Source of the DNA: Candidatus Enterococcus huntleyi
GTDB taxonomy: Bacteria > Bacillota > Bacilli > Lactobacillales > Enterococcaceae
Direction: 5' to 3'
Assembly (NCBI RefSeq): GCF_009933175.1
Contig: NZ_MAEJ01000001.1
Coordinates: 208,238 to 272,237, forward strand
Length of the DNA: 64,000 nucleotides
Part shown: one piece after another, positions 18,504 through 27,901 of the stretch
Numbering within the stretch: position 1 is the first letter of the stretch
Layout of the letters: the number at the start of each line of letters is the position of its first letter
Notes under the pieces: generated by a model
The model's input: only the letters and a program-made list of their open reading frames with translations
Told to the model about the DNA's origin: nothing
The model's database searches: none
Program-made: the position numbers and the translations under genes

Positions 18504-19757
18504 ATGGAAGAACAAATAGGAACAAAACGAGCTCCCTATTGGAAGCAGATTATTTTTGTATTAACAGCTGGGTGGATTGTTATTTGGATTTACCGGACGG
18601 TATTGACGCCAATTTATCCGATTATTAGTAATTATTTTGGTGGGGCTAGTGATGCAAGTTTGGGTAATATCTCTAGCTTTTATTTTCTAGGATATGTCTG
18701 TATGCAGATTCCTTCAGGTATTTTAGTTGACCGTTTTGGGAAAAAGAAAATCTTGATTCCCGGATTCTTACTTTTCGGTGTGGGTGCATTGATTGTTGGG
18801 ATTTCGCAAAGTTTATCGACGGTCTTTATCGGAAGTATCCTTGCGGGTCTAGGTTGTGGGACTTATTATGGGGTAGCCTATTCATTGACGACCGAATATG
18901 TTCCAGCCAATAAAAAGAGTTTAGCAACAGCAATTGTAAATAGTGGAACGGCAGTCGGTAGTGGTTTAGGGTTAGTTTCTTCTAGCTTTTTAGTGGGAGA
19001 AGGGGTCCTACCATGGCAGTCGCTACTTTTCATCACGGCTCTTCTAATCGTGGTTATGCTTTTTGTGTTCAAAAAATTTATTCGCAGCGAAGCACCAGTC
19101 GTAGTAAAGGAAGTCAGCACTGAAGTCAAAGCTGAGAGCTCCATCAAAGACTTGTTCAAGCTACCGATGATTGCCGCTTATATTCTCTACTTTTCAACCT
19201 TATATACGTATTATTTGATTGATACATGGTTGCCAAACTTTTTGGAGACAGAACGTCATTTCCAAGGAACAGCTATTGGTATCGCCTCTTCATTAGTATT
19301 CTTTACAGCGATTCCTGGGGCATTATTCTTCAGTCGTATTGCGGATAAAATTCCTCATAAGAAGACAATGATCATCATTTTATTAGAAGTATTAGCAGCG
19401 AGCGTCTTGTTCATGACGATCACGACAAAAAATCAAACCTTATTGATTATTGGAATTATGGCCTATGGATTCTTAGGCAAGCTAGCAGTTGAGCCAATCA
19501 TTATTTCATGGTTAGGTCAGTTTGCACCTAAAAAAAGTATTGCTACTACATATGGTGTATTTAACTTCTTCGGTATGTTAGCCTCGGTTATCGTACCCTC
19601 AGTTACTGGAATGATTTCTGATGCAACTGGAACAAAAGTTTATGCATTTTATTTAGCAATTGGAATTATTTTCGTGGGAACGCTGATTTTTTACTTAATT
19701 AATAAATACCATGAAAAGAAAGAAAACGAACTAAAAATCGCCGGCAACAGCAACTAA
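18504..19757 (+). CDS. MFS transporter linked to allantoin genes
   Basis: This is a 417-residue major facilitator protein with about twelve spans. The motif between spans 2 and 3 is GILVDRFGKKKIL. It is preceded by GGGAGGA and follows allantoinase in the same direction. The substrate cannot be read from the sequence. From context it could carry allantoate, ureidoglycolate, oxamate or another product of the pathway. A terminator with G-U pairs follows. Confidence is high on the family and low on the role. Confidence 0.85.
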   Translation: MEEQIGTKRAPYWKQIIFVLTAGWIVIWIYRTVLTPIYPIISNYFGGASDASLGNISSFYFLGYVCMQIPSGILVDRFGKKKILIPGFLLFGVGALIVGISQSLSTVFIGSILAGLGCGTYYGVAYSLTTEYVPANKKSLATAIVNSGTAVGSGLGLVSSSFLVGEGVLPWQSLLFITALLIVVMLFVFKKFIRSEAPVVVKEVSTEVKAESSIKDLFKLPMIAAYILYFSTLYTYYLIDTWLPNFLETERHFQGTAIGIASSLVFFTAIPGALFFSRIADKIPHKKTMIIILLEVLAASVLFMTITTKNQTLLIIGIMAYGFLGKLAVEPIIISWLGQFAPKKSIATTYGVFNFFGMLASVIVPSVTGMISDATGTKVYAFYLAIGIIFVGTLIFYLINKYHEKKENELKIAGNSN

Positions 19758-19772
19758 AAGAAAATTGAAATG

Positions 19773-19811
19773 GATCACTCACTGAGTTTAATGGTGGGTG
19801 GTCTGTTTTTT
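19773..19811 (+). terminator. Terminator after the MFS gene
   Basis: An 11-base stem (GATCACTCACT with 19793-19803, several G-U pairs) is followed by TGTTTTTT. Confidence 0.75.
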
Positions 19812-19893
19812 AGAATGTTTAACTATTTCAAGTGCTAGGAATTTTCTTAGGATAGTTTTTTTCAGTGCTTTGTATCTGGCTCATAATCTGTGC

Positions 19894-20103
19894 CGCATCC
19901 GGGATTCCTTTCATTAAAAAGTTCGCAGTCTGGTCGCAAGCAGCTCAACAAAGATCGTTGATCTCATTGCTAGATTAGTTCAAACTATCTGTAGAAAATA
20001 AGTGCACAGCTAGTAATTCATAATCCCCCTCCTGGGGACTGCAGAAATTTTTGATTCCAGGAATCCCTACTGCTAGATGTGGTAACTATTAACTTGAGTA
20101 AAA
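19894..20103. repeat. Intergenic dispersed repeat, copy 2
   Basis: This is the second copy of the element at 5030-5240, in the same orientation and 14.86 kb away. It contains the perfect palindrome GATTCCAGGAATC, which has one change in copy 1. A leftward frame runs into it (20389 to 20018) but has a poor start and no ribosome binding site. Confidence 0.75.
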
Positions 20104-20615
20104 TGATCAATAAGATAATGCTTAAAAATACATTCAAAAGTAATTTCAGGGAAACTTCAAGAAACAGTCTGTATGGAATATGATATTTAAATTGAACACG
20201 CTTATTGTTATTAATTTTGGTTCCTTGATAGATGACCGTTGTTTCGGTGGAGATAAGGAACTCCCAAAAATTCACTCGCAGAGTTATGAACATGGTAAAT
20301 GCGGCATTCAATTTACCGGGATATATAACACATCTGAATTTAGGTTTGAATAGATTATCTACTGAAAGAAGACTAAAAGTATCGTCCAAAAAATTCTCTC
20401 AAGATTTGTAGGGAAAAAAGTGGTTTTTAAGGTTTTTGATAAAAAATAAAATGAAAATCCAAAATTAGACCCCAAAACATTAAGTATACCAAATTTTTCT
20501 CGTTTTTCGATTTAAGAATCGGTTACTACGTGAGATAAGAAAAACTTGATAAAGTAAAACTAGAGAAAGACAAAATAACAATGCTTGAAAATAATCTAAC
20601 TTCAAATAATATTTA
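20104..20615. other. Intergenic stretch without recognised features
   Basis: AT-rich sequence; I see no supported gene or site here. Confidence 0.45.
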
Positions 20616-20894
20616 ATTAACCGTGAAAAAAACGGCATCTACGGCTTAATTGGCCGGAAGGATTCAGCGAAATTGACAATCACGAAATTGATTATAGATT
20701 TATCTAAGGAAGAATCTTGGAGTGCGATTGTCTTACTAGGAAATCGAAAAGGCACGAGAGAGGTTCAAAATAGCTTGTAATGGACGAGCTCAATAATTGG
20801 GAGTTTAACGGTGTATAATCAAATGACTGTTTACCAAAATATCCAAAAAGGCATTCATGATTTCTCAAGAATTGTAAGATTAGCTTATAGATGA
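20616..20894 (+). pseudogene. Decayed ABC-transporter ATPase fragment (BcrA type)
   Basis: In one frame the translation reads INREKNGIYGLIGRKDSAKL, continues through TITKLIIDLSKEESWSAIVL, meets a TAA near 20778, and resumes with SSIIGSLTVYNQMTVYQNIQ. This follows the start of drug/bacteriocin-type ABC ATPases, where a Walker A loop (GLIGPNGAGKTT) should stand. Here the loop has lost its key glycine and lysine pattern. Stops lie upstream and within. It is a dead fragment of about 90 codons; the rest of the gene is absent. Confidence 0.65.
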
Positions 20895-21204
20895 TTGCCT
20901 AATGTGTGATTAATCTTTTGTTTTTTTTATTGGAGATTTAAGTGAAGTTTTAGTCAGATTCCCAAGCACATGTAGGTCGTGTTATGATGGACTTAGTAAA
21001 AAAGTAGCTACTGGGAAGGTATTAATGCTATGCTTATCGAAGATTGATTAGCAAAAAAATAAAAGAATAGAGTAAAGTCAGCTATCCATATTAGGTTGGA
21101 CAATTTCAACTTAGACTGTAAAATGGATGTGATAATTACGAGGTCATGATAATTTAATTCGATAAGAAGAATGACAATCGCTACGAAATAAAGGAGAGTC
21201 AGCC

Positions 21205-22407
21205 ATGAATGATTTATCTTACATAAGCAATCATTTACAGACTGCTACACAAATAGATATAACGATTTTTTCTCGTGAAGGTAAATTGGTGCATAGCACT
21301 GCCAGAAATAAATTGAGTGAAAAAGATTATAGCTTGTTGTTTGAGTATTTTTTTTCTCTGTATGTTGAGAAAAATCACCCTTTTTTACATGAGGAATCTG
21401 AATCATTTCTCTATTTTCTTTTTGAAGATCAGACTAAAAACTTTTATGTAGTTGGAGCGACAACGATATCGCGGGATGCTTTAATGGGGATATCTCAACT
21501 GAGGGATAAGCTCTCATTGAGTAAGAATTTGGCCGTGCATTTTGAGTCCTCTTTCTCAGGATTAACGAGTAATTTAAGCTTAATTTATTATACTATTACA
21601 AGAAAAATTCTGACTGAAACGGATTTATTACTTGATAGCTCATTAAGTCCAGAGTATTCAATGATTCCACTAACACAAATAAACGAGTATCGACTAAGTA
21701 GTAGCACGGAAGAGGATATGGAACATTACTCATATCTCTTCGAGCAACATTTCCTTAGTGAAATACAAAAAGGAAATGTTGACTATATAAAAAATAAAAA
21801 TGATGACTCTTTTGTAAAACCTAGAACTTCAGGAAAATTAGCTTTTTCTGAGATGAAACAATTGGAGTATCAAACAGTTAGTTTAATTGTTTTAGTCACA
21901 CGAGCAGCGATAAGAGGGGGCATGAGTGCATCTGAAGCCTATCGCTTAAGTGAATTGTATTTACAAAAGCTCTCTCAAAGTACTTCTACACTAAAAATGG
22001 TCGAAATTTCTAATGTTGTTCAGGAAGACTTTGTATTGAGAGTGAAAGAAGCAAAAGAAAATGGTAAAAATCAAAGCTATGCAGAACAGGTAAAAGCCTA
22101 CATTTGGAACAATATCTTTAAGCAAGATTTAACTGTTAAAAATATCGCTGAGACGCTAAATATAAATATTAGTTACTTATCAAGAAAATTTAAAGAAGAA
22201 ACAGGACAAACGATGTCTCAATTCATCATGGAGAGCAAACTGACAGCGGCTAGTGAAATGTTACAATACTCAGTCCGTTCTTTAATCGAAATTACAGAAG
22301 TTTTAAATTTTTCTTCTCAAAGTTACTTCAGCCAATTGTTTAAACAGCATTTTAAGCTAACTCCAACACAGTATCGAAAACAATATCAAATAATTGATAA
22401 CAATTAA
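21205..22407 (+). CDS. AraC-family transcriptional regulator
   Basis: This 400-residue regulator has a C-terminal AraC/XylS double helix-turn-helix (about residues 295-395, with IAETLNINISYLSRKFKEET and SSQSYFSQLFKQHFKLTPTQYR). The N-terminal 280 residues form a sensor region I cannot name. AAAGGAGAG precedes the ATG. It reads in the same direction as the glycoside hydrolase genes that begin 110 bases downstream and most likely activates them in response to a plant or host glycoside. No terminator is visible before the next gene. Confidence 0.88.
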   Translation: MNDLSYISNHLQTATQIDITIFSREGKLVHSTARNKLSEKDYSLLFEYFFSLYVEKNHPFLHEESESFLYFLFEDQTKNFYVVGATTISRDALMGISQLRDKLSLSKNLAVHFESSFSGLTSNLSLIYYTITRKILTETDLLLDSSLSPEYSMIPLTQINEYRLSSSTEEDMEHYSYLFEQHFLSEIQKGNVDYIKNKNDDSFVKPRTSGKLAFSEMKQLEYQTVSLIVLVTRAAIRGGMSASEAYRLSELYLQKLSQSTSTLKMVEISNVVQEDFVLRVKEAKENGKNQSYAEQVKAYIWNNIFKQDLTVKNIAETLNINISYLSRKFKEETGQTMSQFIMESKLTAASEMLQYSVRSLIEITEVLNFSSQSYFSQLFKQHFKLTPTQYRKQYQIIDNN

Positions 22408-22447
22408 AGTCAAAAAAATGATAAAAAAGTCAAATAAACAACAATTT

Positions 22448-22463
22448 TGGAAATCGATTTCAT
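22448..22463. promoter_or_regulatory. Palindromic cre-like operator upstream of the GH2 gene
   Basis: TGGAAATCGATTTCAT contains the perfect 12-base palindrome GAAATCGATTTC and matches the cre consensus with two mismatches. It may bind CcpA or another LacI-type protein. Confidence 0.45.
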
Positions 22464-22517
22464 TTACTATAAGAGTAGATGGAGTCGGTTTTTTTTTAGA
22501 CAGAAGGGAGAGTAAAA

Positions 22518-25004
22518 ATGAAAAAAATAAATTTAAATAAAGCTTGGGGATTTTCAAAAGGGATTGATAATTCATTGGCCGGTAGAATTCATGGCGCAAC
22601 AGATGAAATGATCACAATCGATTTACCTCATGATGCGATGATTCTTGAGGAAAGAGATGAAGAAACCGTTAATGGTAGTCAGTCAGGTTTTTATCCGGGT
22701 GGAAATTATTCCTATGTTAAGAAATTAAATGTTCCCAAAGAGTGGCAACAAAAAGAAGTGAGATTAGAATTTGAAGGTGTTTATAACAATGCTCGTGTCT
22801 ATATTAACGATGATTTGGCACATATCTCGCATAATGGTTATGCCAACTTTTACGTAAATTTGCTTTCTTATCTGAAGTACGGGGAAGAGAATGAAATAAA
22901 AGTTACTTTGAACAACGCTGATATGCCAAATTCTCGCTGGTATACCGGTAGTGGGATTTACCGTAACGTCAATTTATGGCTCTCAGATTTATGTTATTTT
23001 GAACTCGACGGAACAAGAATTAAAACGACAGAAATTAGTGAAGAACTAGCTGTTGTTGAAATTCAATCTGTTTTACGCAATGAGTTAAGACAAAATAAAG
23101 CAGGAAAACTAATTACAAAAATTTATCAAGCCGACGAACTTGTTGCCGAAGAAGAGCGGGTCATCACACTGATGGCGAATGAAAGCAGCACGGTTCATCA
23201 AAGAATCAATGTCATTGAGCCAAAATTATGGAGTCCCGAGAATCCTCATTTATATCAAGTGGAGCTGGAACTAGTTACCGATGAGACGAACGATAGTTTA
23301 GTAGAAGAAATTGGTATCCGAACGATAAGTATCAATTCCGTTCAAGGGTTTCAATTGAATAACGAAACGGTTAAATTACGCGGAACTTGTGTGCATCATG
23401 ATAATGGGATATTAGGTGCGCGTGAATACTATGACGCAGAGGTTTGGAAAGTTAAAAAGCTAAAAGAAGCTGGTTTTAATTGTATTCGGATGTCCCATCA
23501 ACCAATGGGTAAAGCACTTTTACAGGCATGTGATCGTTATGGCATGCTCGTAATCGATGAATTGTCTGATATGTGGTTAACGAAAAAAAATGATTACGAT
23601 TACTCGGATCATTTCTATCGTGACTGGGAAAAGGATGTTGAAAGTCTAGTTAATAAGGACTTCAATCATCCATCGGTCATTATGTATAGTATGGGAAATG
23701 AAATCCAAGAAGCAGCCACAGCAAAAGGCGCGGCATTAAATCGTCAGATTCAAGCAAAATTTAAGGCTCTGGATTCAACCCGCTATACGACAAATGCGAT
23801 CAATGCTTTAACAGCTATTAGTGATAAATTACCGTTAATTTTTGCTGACGTCAAAAAAATGCAAGCTGAAATGGAAAAACGCACCAAAGAAAATGATCAA
23901 GAAAACACTGATAAAAGTGGCAGTAACGAATTAAACAGTATGATGAGCATTTTGAAAGGACAACTGGCTGATATTATTGCGACACATTCAATTACGAGCG
24001 AATCTCTTAGAGAGTTTTCTGAAGGCATGGATGTGGTCGGTTACAATTATATGACTGCCAGACATGCGTCAGAAATAGAGTTATACCCAAATCGGGTGGT
24101 AATGGGCTCAGAAACATTTCCGAGTGATATCGCAGTTCTTTGGCAGATTGTTAAAGAAAATGCTCATGTAATTGGGGATATGACTTGGACTGGATTGGAT
24201 TATCTTGGCGAAGCAGGCTTAGCCGGATTTTTCTACGGTGAGGGAGCAACAGGAAGAGAAAAATGGCCTCATCGGACGGCAAACACAGGGGATATTACGA
24301 TTACGGGGGTTAGAAAACCAATCAGTCTGTACCGTGAAATTGTATATGGGTTAAGACAAGCACCTTATATTGCTGTTAAGCGAATGGAAAAAAATGGGCT
24401 GCCGCTTATGACTACACCATGGTCTTTTAAAGACAATATTTCAAGTTGGAACTGGTCTGGATATGAAAACGAGTTAGCAAGTGTCGATGTGTATACCAAC
24501 GCTGATGAAGTTGAGCTGCTTCTGAATAATGAAGTAATCGGGCGAAAGAGTGTGAAAGATAGTGCAGAAGCTTATACTGCGAATTTTGAAGTGCCTTATC
24601 AAGAAGGCGAATTAAAAGCGATTAATTATCGTAAGGGTATTGCTAGTGAAGAGTTTGTTCTGCAAAGTGCTAAGCAAGATGAAGTCACACTTCACACCAC
24701 TATTAGTAAACAAACACTCACACAAGATGAGCTAGCCTATGTTGACCTTTTTGTAGTGGATAAGAATGACACTATAAATAGGCAGGATGTCCAAACAATT
24801 GAAGTGGCAGCTGAGGGGGCAATCGAAGTCTTGGCCTTTGGTTCAGGTGACCCACTTTCGGGAACTGCATTCAATAGTCAGCAGTGGGAAACTTACGACG
24901 GACACTTACTTTGCATTGTAAAAGCAACAGAAGCAGAAGGTAACGGGACTTTGACTGTTCGCTTAGGTGAAGAAACAAAAGAATATGTATTTAATGTGAA
25001 ATAA
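22518..25004 (+). CDS. Glycoside hydrolase family 2 (beta-galactosidase/beta-glucuronidase-like)
   Basis: This 828-residue cytosolic enzyme has the GH2 layout: an N-terminal sugar-binding beta domain (about 1-165), an immunoglobulin-like domain (about 166-275), a TIM barrel (about 280-610) and C-terminal beta domains. Glu395 in YSMGNEI is the expected acid/base and Glu532 in GSETFPS the likely nucleophile. There is no signal peptide. AAGGGAGAG precedes the start. GH2 covers beta-galactosidases, glucuronidases, mannosidases and arabinofuranosidases, so the substrate is open. It heads a GH2-symporter-GH1-hydrolase operon. Confidence 0.87.
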   Translation: MKKINLNKAWGFSKGIDNSLAGRIHGATDEMITIDLPHDAMILEERDEETVNGSQSGFYPGGNYSYVKKLNVPKEWQQKEVRLEFEGVYNNARVYINDDLAHISHNGYANFYVNLLSYLKYGEENEIKVTLNNADMPNSRWYTGSGIYRNVNLWLSDLCYFELDGTRIKTTEISEELAVVEIQSVLRNELRQNKAGKLITKIYQADELVAEEERVITLMANESSTVHQRINVIEPKLWSPENPHLYQVELELVTDETNDSLVEEIGIRTISINSVQGFQLNNETVKLRGTCVHHDNGILGAREYYDAEVWKVKKLKEAGFNCIRMSHQPMGKALLQACDRYGMLVIDELSDMWLTKKNDYDYSDHFYRDWEKDVESLVNKDFNHPSVIMYSMGNEIQEAATAKGAALNRQIQAKFKALDSTRYTTNAINALTAISDKLPLIFADVKKMQAEMEKRTKENDQENTDKSGSNELNSMMSILKGQLADIIATHSITSESLREFSEGMDVVGYNYMTARHASEIELYPNRVVMGSETFPSDIAVLWQIVKENAHVIGDMTWTGLDYLGEAGLAGFFYGEGATGREKWPHRTANTGDITITGVRKPISLYREIVYGLRQAPYIAVKRMEKNGLPLMTTPWSFKDNISSWNWSGYENELASVDVYTNADEVELLLNNEVIGRKSVKDSAEAYTANFEVPYQEGELKAINYRKGIASEEFVLQSAKQDEVTLHTTISKQTLTQDELAYVDLFVVDKNDTINRQDVQTIEVAAEGAIEVLAFGSGDPLSGTAFNSQQWETYDGHLLCIVKATEAEGNGTLTVRLGEETKEYVFNVK

Positions 25005-25044
25005 AAAATTCATTAATTATACTCTGTGAATTTTCAAATGAATT

Positions 25045-25125
25045 CAATTCTCTCTAGTTATTCCTCTCTTATGCGAGAGTAAAGCTGTGAGATTAATACT
25101 TAAAAGGGAACTAGAGAGAGAGTTG
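25045..25125 (+). repeat. Long-range inverted repeat between the GH2 and symporter genes
   Basis: CAATTCTCTCTAGTT (25045-25059) can pair with AACTAGAGAGAGAGTTG (25109-25125) apart from a two-base bulge. A second hairpin (CTCTCTTATGCGAGAG) lies inside. No T tract follows, so it is more likely an mRNA-processing or stability element than a terminator. Confidence 0.5.
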
Positions 25126-25236
25126 GATTTGATAAATGAAAGAAGTTTTTTTGCAGAAGCAGATGGTACTAATGATAAAAAAGTTTAAAAGAGCTGCATG
25201 GTAGTTCTAAAAATAAAAGAATAAGGAGATAAGAAA

Positions 25237-26592
25237 ATGGAAGCGAATACATCGAATGTGAATGAAGTAGTTGAAACAAACAAAAAGACACCAAAGTGGT
25301 ATGCTTTGGCCTGGTCATCCCGTTCAATTTCTTTAGCTGCAACAGTTATTATTTTAAATCAAATCACTTTTTATTCAACAGAGGTTCTCGGCTTAAATGT
25401 TGGTGTTGTCGGAACATTGTTTCTGGTTGCCAAAATTTTTGATGCGATTGCCGATTTTTTCATTGGTAATTTTATCGACAAACATAATTTTAAAAAAGGC
25501 AAGGCAAGACCCTACGAGGTGTTAATTATTCCTTTATGGATCATGATTGTTCTACTATTTAGCGCGCCGGATTTTGGCAATGTTGGTAAATTGATTTATA
25601 TTTTAATTATTTTTGTATTAATTTCTTCGATTGGTCAAAGTATGTTACAGGCAACTGACACAATCTATTTGGGTAGAGCCGTAGCAAGTGAGACAGAACG
25701 TGGCAAAATCCTTTCGATATCAGGTGTGTTTGTCATGTTTGTTTCAGCAATGGTCAGTATGTCGTTGCCAAATCTTATGGTTAAATTTGGTAGTCAAGCG
25801 CATGGATGGACTAAAATTTCTCTGATCTATGCGATTCCGATGATTATTTTAGGGATGGTTCGATACTTTACCATCAAAGAACGTAAGGTGGTTCAGAAAG
25901 ACCATGTCGAAGACCATAATTTTAAAGATAACTTGAAAATTATGTTCCAAAATAAATACATTTTTATTCTTTGTGGAATTATTCTATTGGCAAATGCCGT
26001 CCAAAATACTATGTCTATGGTAGGAACCTATTACTTTACCTACATCATGGGGAATTTAGGTTTATTCGGAATGGTAGGATTGTTAGGATTAGTTTCGCCA
26101 CTTATTTTGTTACTATTTCCAGTTGCGATTAGAAAAATTGGTTCACTTGGATTTTTGAAAATTGGTTTAAGTGTTTCTATTTTGGCAAGTGTCATTCGTT
26201 TCATTTTTCCAACCAGTTTCCCGGTTGTCTTAGTGACAGTGATGCTAACAGGGATAGGTGCCTCATTTGTAACGATGCTTAATAGTTATTTTATTTTGCA
26301 ATGTATTGAGTACGGAGAAGTGAAGCATGGTCGTAGAATCGAAGGATTGCCAACAGCTTTAGCAAGTTTTATGACGAATTTAGGTCAAGGTGTATCAGGT
26401 GCGGTGGTCGGACTTGTCATGTCACTTGCAGGGTATGCGGCAGCGAATGCGCAACAAACGGAGGCTGCTCTATTCTCAATCCGAAGTTTATATTCATTCA
26501 TCCCAGCAATCATGGGGATTGTTATGATCATCTTGTTACAATTCTTTGATGTAGAAAAACAATTACACCAACTTAAAGCAAATAAACAATAA
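25237..26592 (+). CDS. GPH-family sugar:cation symporter (MelB-like)
   Basis: This is a 451-residue protein of about twelve spans in the glycoside-pentoside-hexuronide symporter family. The early segment KIFDAIADFFIGNFIDK is the family's cation-site motif, and a KHGRRIEG-type loop lies late in the sequence. It probably imports the glycoside that the neighbouring hydrolases cut. AAGGAGAT precedes the ATG at 25237. There is no phosphotransferase component in this locus, so the sugar enters unphosphorylated, which agrees with non-phospho hydrolases on either side. Confidence 0.88.
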   Translation: MEANTSNVNEVVETNKKTPKWYALAWSSRSISLAATVIILNQITFYSTEVLGLNVGVVGTLFLVAKIFDAIADFFIGNFIDKHNFKKGKARPYEVLIIPLWIMIVLLFSAPDFGNVGKLIYILIIFVLISSIGQSMLQATDTIYLGRAVASETERGKILSISGVFVMFVSAMVSMSLPNLMVKFGSQAHGWTKISLIYAIPMIILGMVRYFTIKERKVVQKDHVEDHNFKDNLKIMFQNKYIFILCGIILLANAVQNTMSMVGTYYFTYIMGNLGLFGMVGLLGLVSPLILLLFPVAIRKIGSLGFLKIGLSVSILASVIRFIFPTSFPVVLVTVMLTGIGASFVTMLNSYFILQCIEYGEVKHGRRIEGLPTALASFMTNLGQGVSGAVVGLVMSLAGYAAANAQQTEAALFSIRSLYSFIPAIMGIVMIILLQFFDVEKQLHQLKANKQ

Positions 26593-26614
26593 AAATAAGC
26601 CGGTAAAGAGGTAG

Positions 26615-27877
26615 ATGAGAATGAGGTTTATGATGGGTGCGGCTACGGCTGCTCATCAAGTGGAAGGAAATAATCGACAATCTGATGCTTGGGTGATGGA
26701 AAATGTATCTCATACGACGCACAGTGAGCCATCGGGTATGGCGACCGATCATTACAATCGGTTTAAAGAAGATATTGATTATTTAAAGAAGGCTGGTCTT
26801 AATACGTATCGTTTTTCAATTGAGTGGGCACGCGTAGAACCAGTTGAAGGTCAATTTGACCGGAAAGAAATTGAGCATTATCGGAGTGTTTTAGCGTATT
26901 GTCATGCGCAAGAGATTATTCCCGTTGTGACACTGCACCATTTTACATCACCTGTTTGGGTAATCCAAAAAGGTGGTTGGGAAAGTCCTGAAATAGTGAC
27001 TTACTTTGCTAATTATGCACAGAAAATAACCGAAGAATTAGGCGACCTTTTAACCTATATTTGTACGATTAATGAGGCCAATATGGGAAGCCAGATTCGT
27101 AAAGTGATGCTGTCGATGGCACAAAATAAGAGTAATGAAGTGCAGGTTGGTATGAATTTAGAAAAAATAAAAGAGAGTCAGCAAAAATATTATATGGAAC
27201 TTTCTGAAGCTTTCAATATGCCACCTGATCAAATATTCCCCTTCTTGTCACCGAGAAGTGAAGCAGGAGAGAAGATCACTTTTGATTGTCATCAACGAGC
27301 ACGAGAAGTTATCAAACAGGTGAATCCTAAACTGAAGGTGGGTCTGACCTTGTCTATTTTTGATAATCAAAGTGAAATAGGTGGGGAAGAGTTGAAGGCT
27401 GAAGCTGATAAAGAAGAATTTATTGATTTCCTTCCTTATATTGAAGCAGATGATTTTTTAGGCGTACAAAATTATACGCGAAAGATTTTTAATGCGAATG
27501 GTGAAAAGAAGGATGACCATATACGAGTGACAAAAATGGGCTATGAATTTTACCCACAAGGGATTGAGCATGTGATTCGGTTTGTCAATGAACACTGGAA
27601 AAAAGAAATATTTGTTACAGAAAATGGCCTCTCGACAGATGATGATAAGGAACGCATCGAATACATTGATGTTGCCCTACAAGGCATTAAGGCATGTGTA
27701 GATGATGGCTTGCCAGTAGTTGGGTATACTTATTGGTCACTCCTCGATAATTTCGAATGGCAGTTAGGCTACAAGCAGACTTTCGGGTTGATTGCAGTCA
27801 ACCGAGTAACGATGGCGCGTGAACCTAAGCAGAGTTTAACTTTTTTAGGAACAAAAGCGGATGAACTATTTAATTAA
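26615..27877 (+). CDS. Glycoside hydrolase family 1 beta-glycosidase
   Basis: This 420-residue cytosolic GH1 enzyme carries Glu154 in TINEAN as acid/base and Glu336 in VTENG as nucleophile. NEA stands in place of the usual NEP. The N-terminal motif FMMGAATAAHQVEGN is typical of beta-glucosidases. The C-terminal end lacks the Ser-Lys-Tyr phosphate-binding pattern of 6-phospho-glucosidases, which fits uptake by the symporter upstream. AAAGAGG precedes the ATG; a second ATG lies two codons on. It is somewhat shorter than typical GH1 enzymes (about 450-480). Confidence 0.87.
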   Translation: MRMRFMMGAATAAHQVEGNNRQSDAWVMENVSHTTHSEPSGMATDHYNRFKEDIDYLKKAGLNTYRFSIEWARVEPVEGQFDRKEIEHYRSVLAYCHAQEIIPVVTLHHFTSPVWVIQKGGWESPEIVTYFANYAQKITEELGDLLTYICTINEANMGSQIRKVMLSMAQNKSNEVQVGMNLEKIKESQQKYYMELSEAFNMPPDQIFPFLSPRSEAGEKITFDCHQRAREVIKQVNPKLKVGLTLSIFDNQSEIGGEELKAEADKEEFIDFLPYIEADDFLGVQNYTRKIFNANGEKKDDHIRVTKMGYEFYPQGIEHVIRFVNEHWKKEIFVTENGLSTDDDKERIEYIDVALQGIKACVDDGLPVVGYTYWSLLDNFEWQLGYKQTFGLIAVNRVTMAREPKQSLTFLGTKADELFN

Positions 27878-27901
27878 TTTTTTTGTTAGGAAGGGATGCA
27901 C

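Noticed and set aside
20018-20389. 123-codon leftward frame with one hydrophobic stretch
   Set aside because: The start would be TTG with no ribosome binding site, and its 3' part runs into the dispersed repeat.
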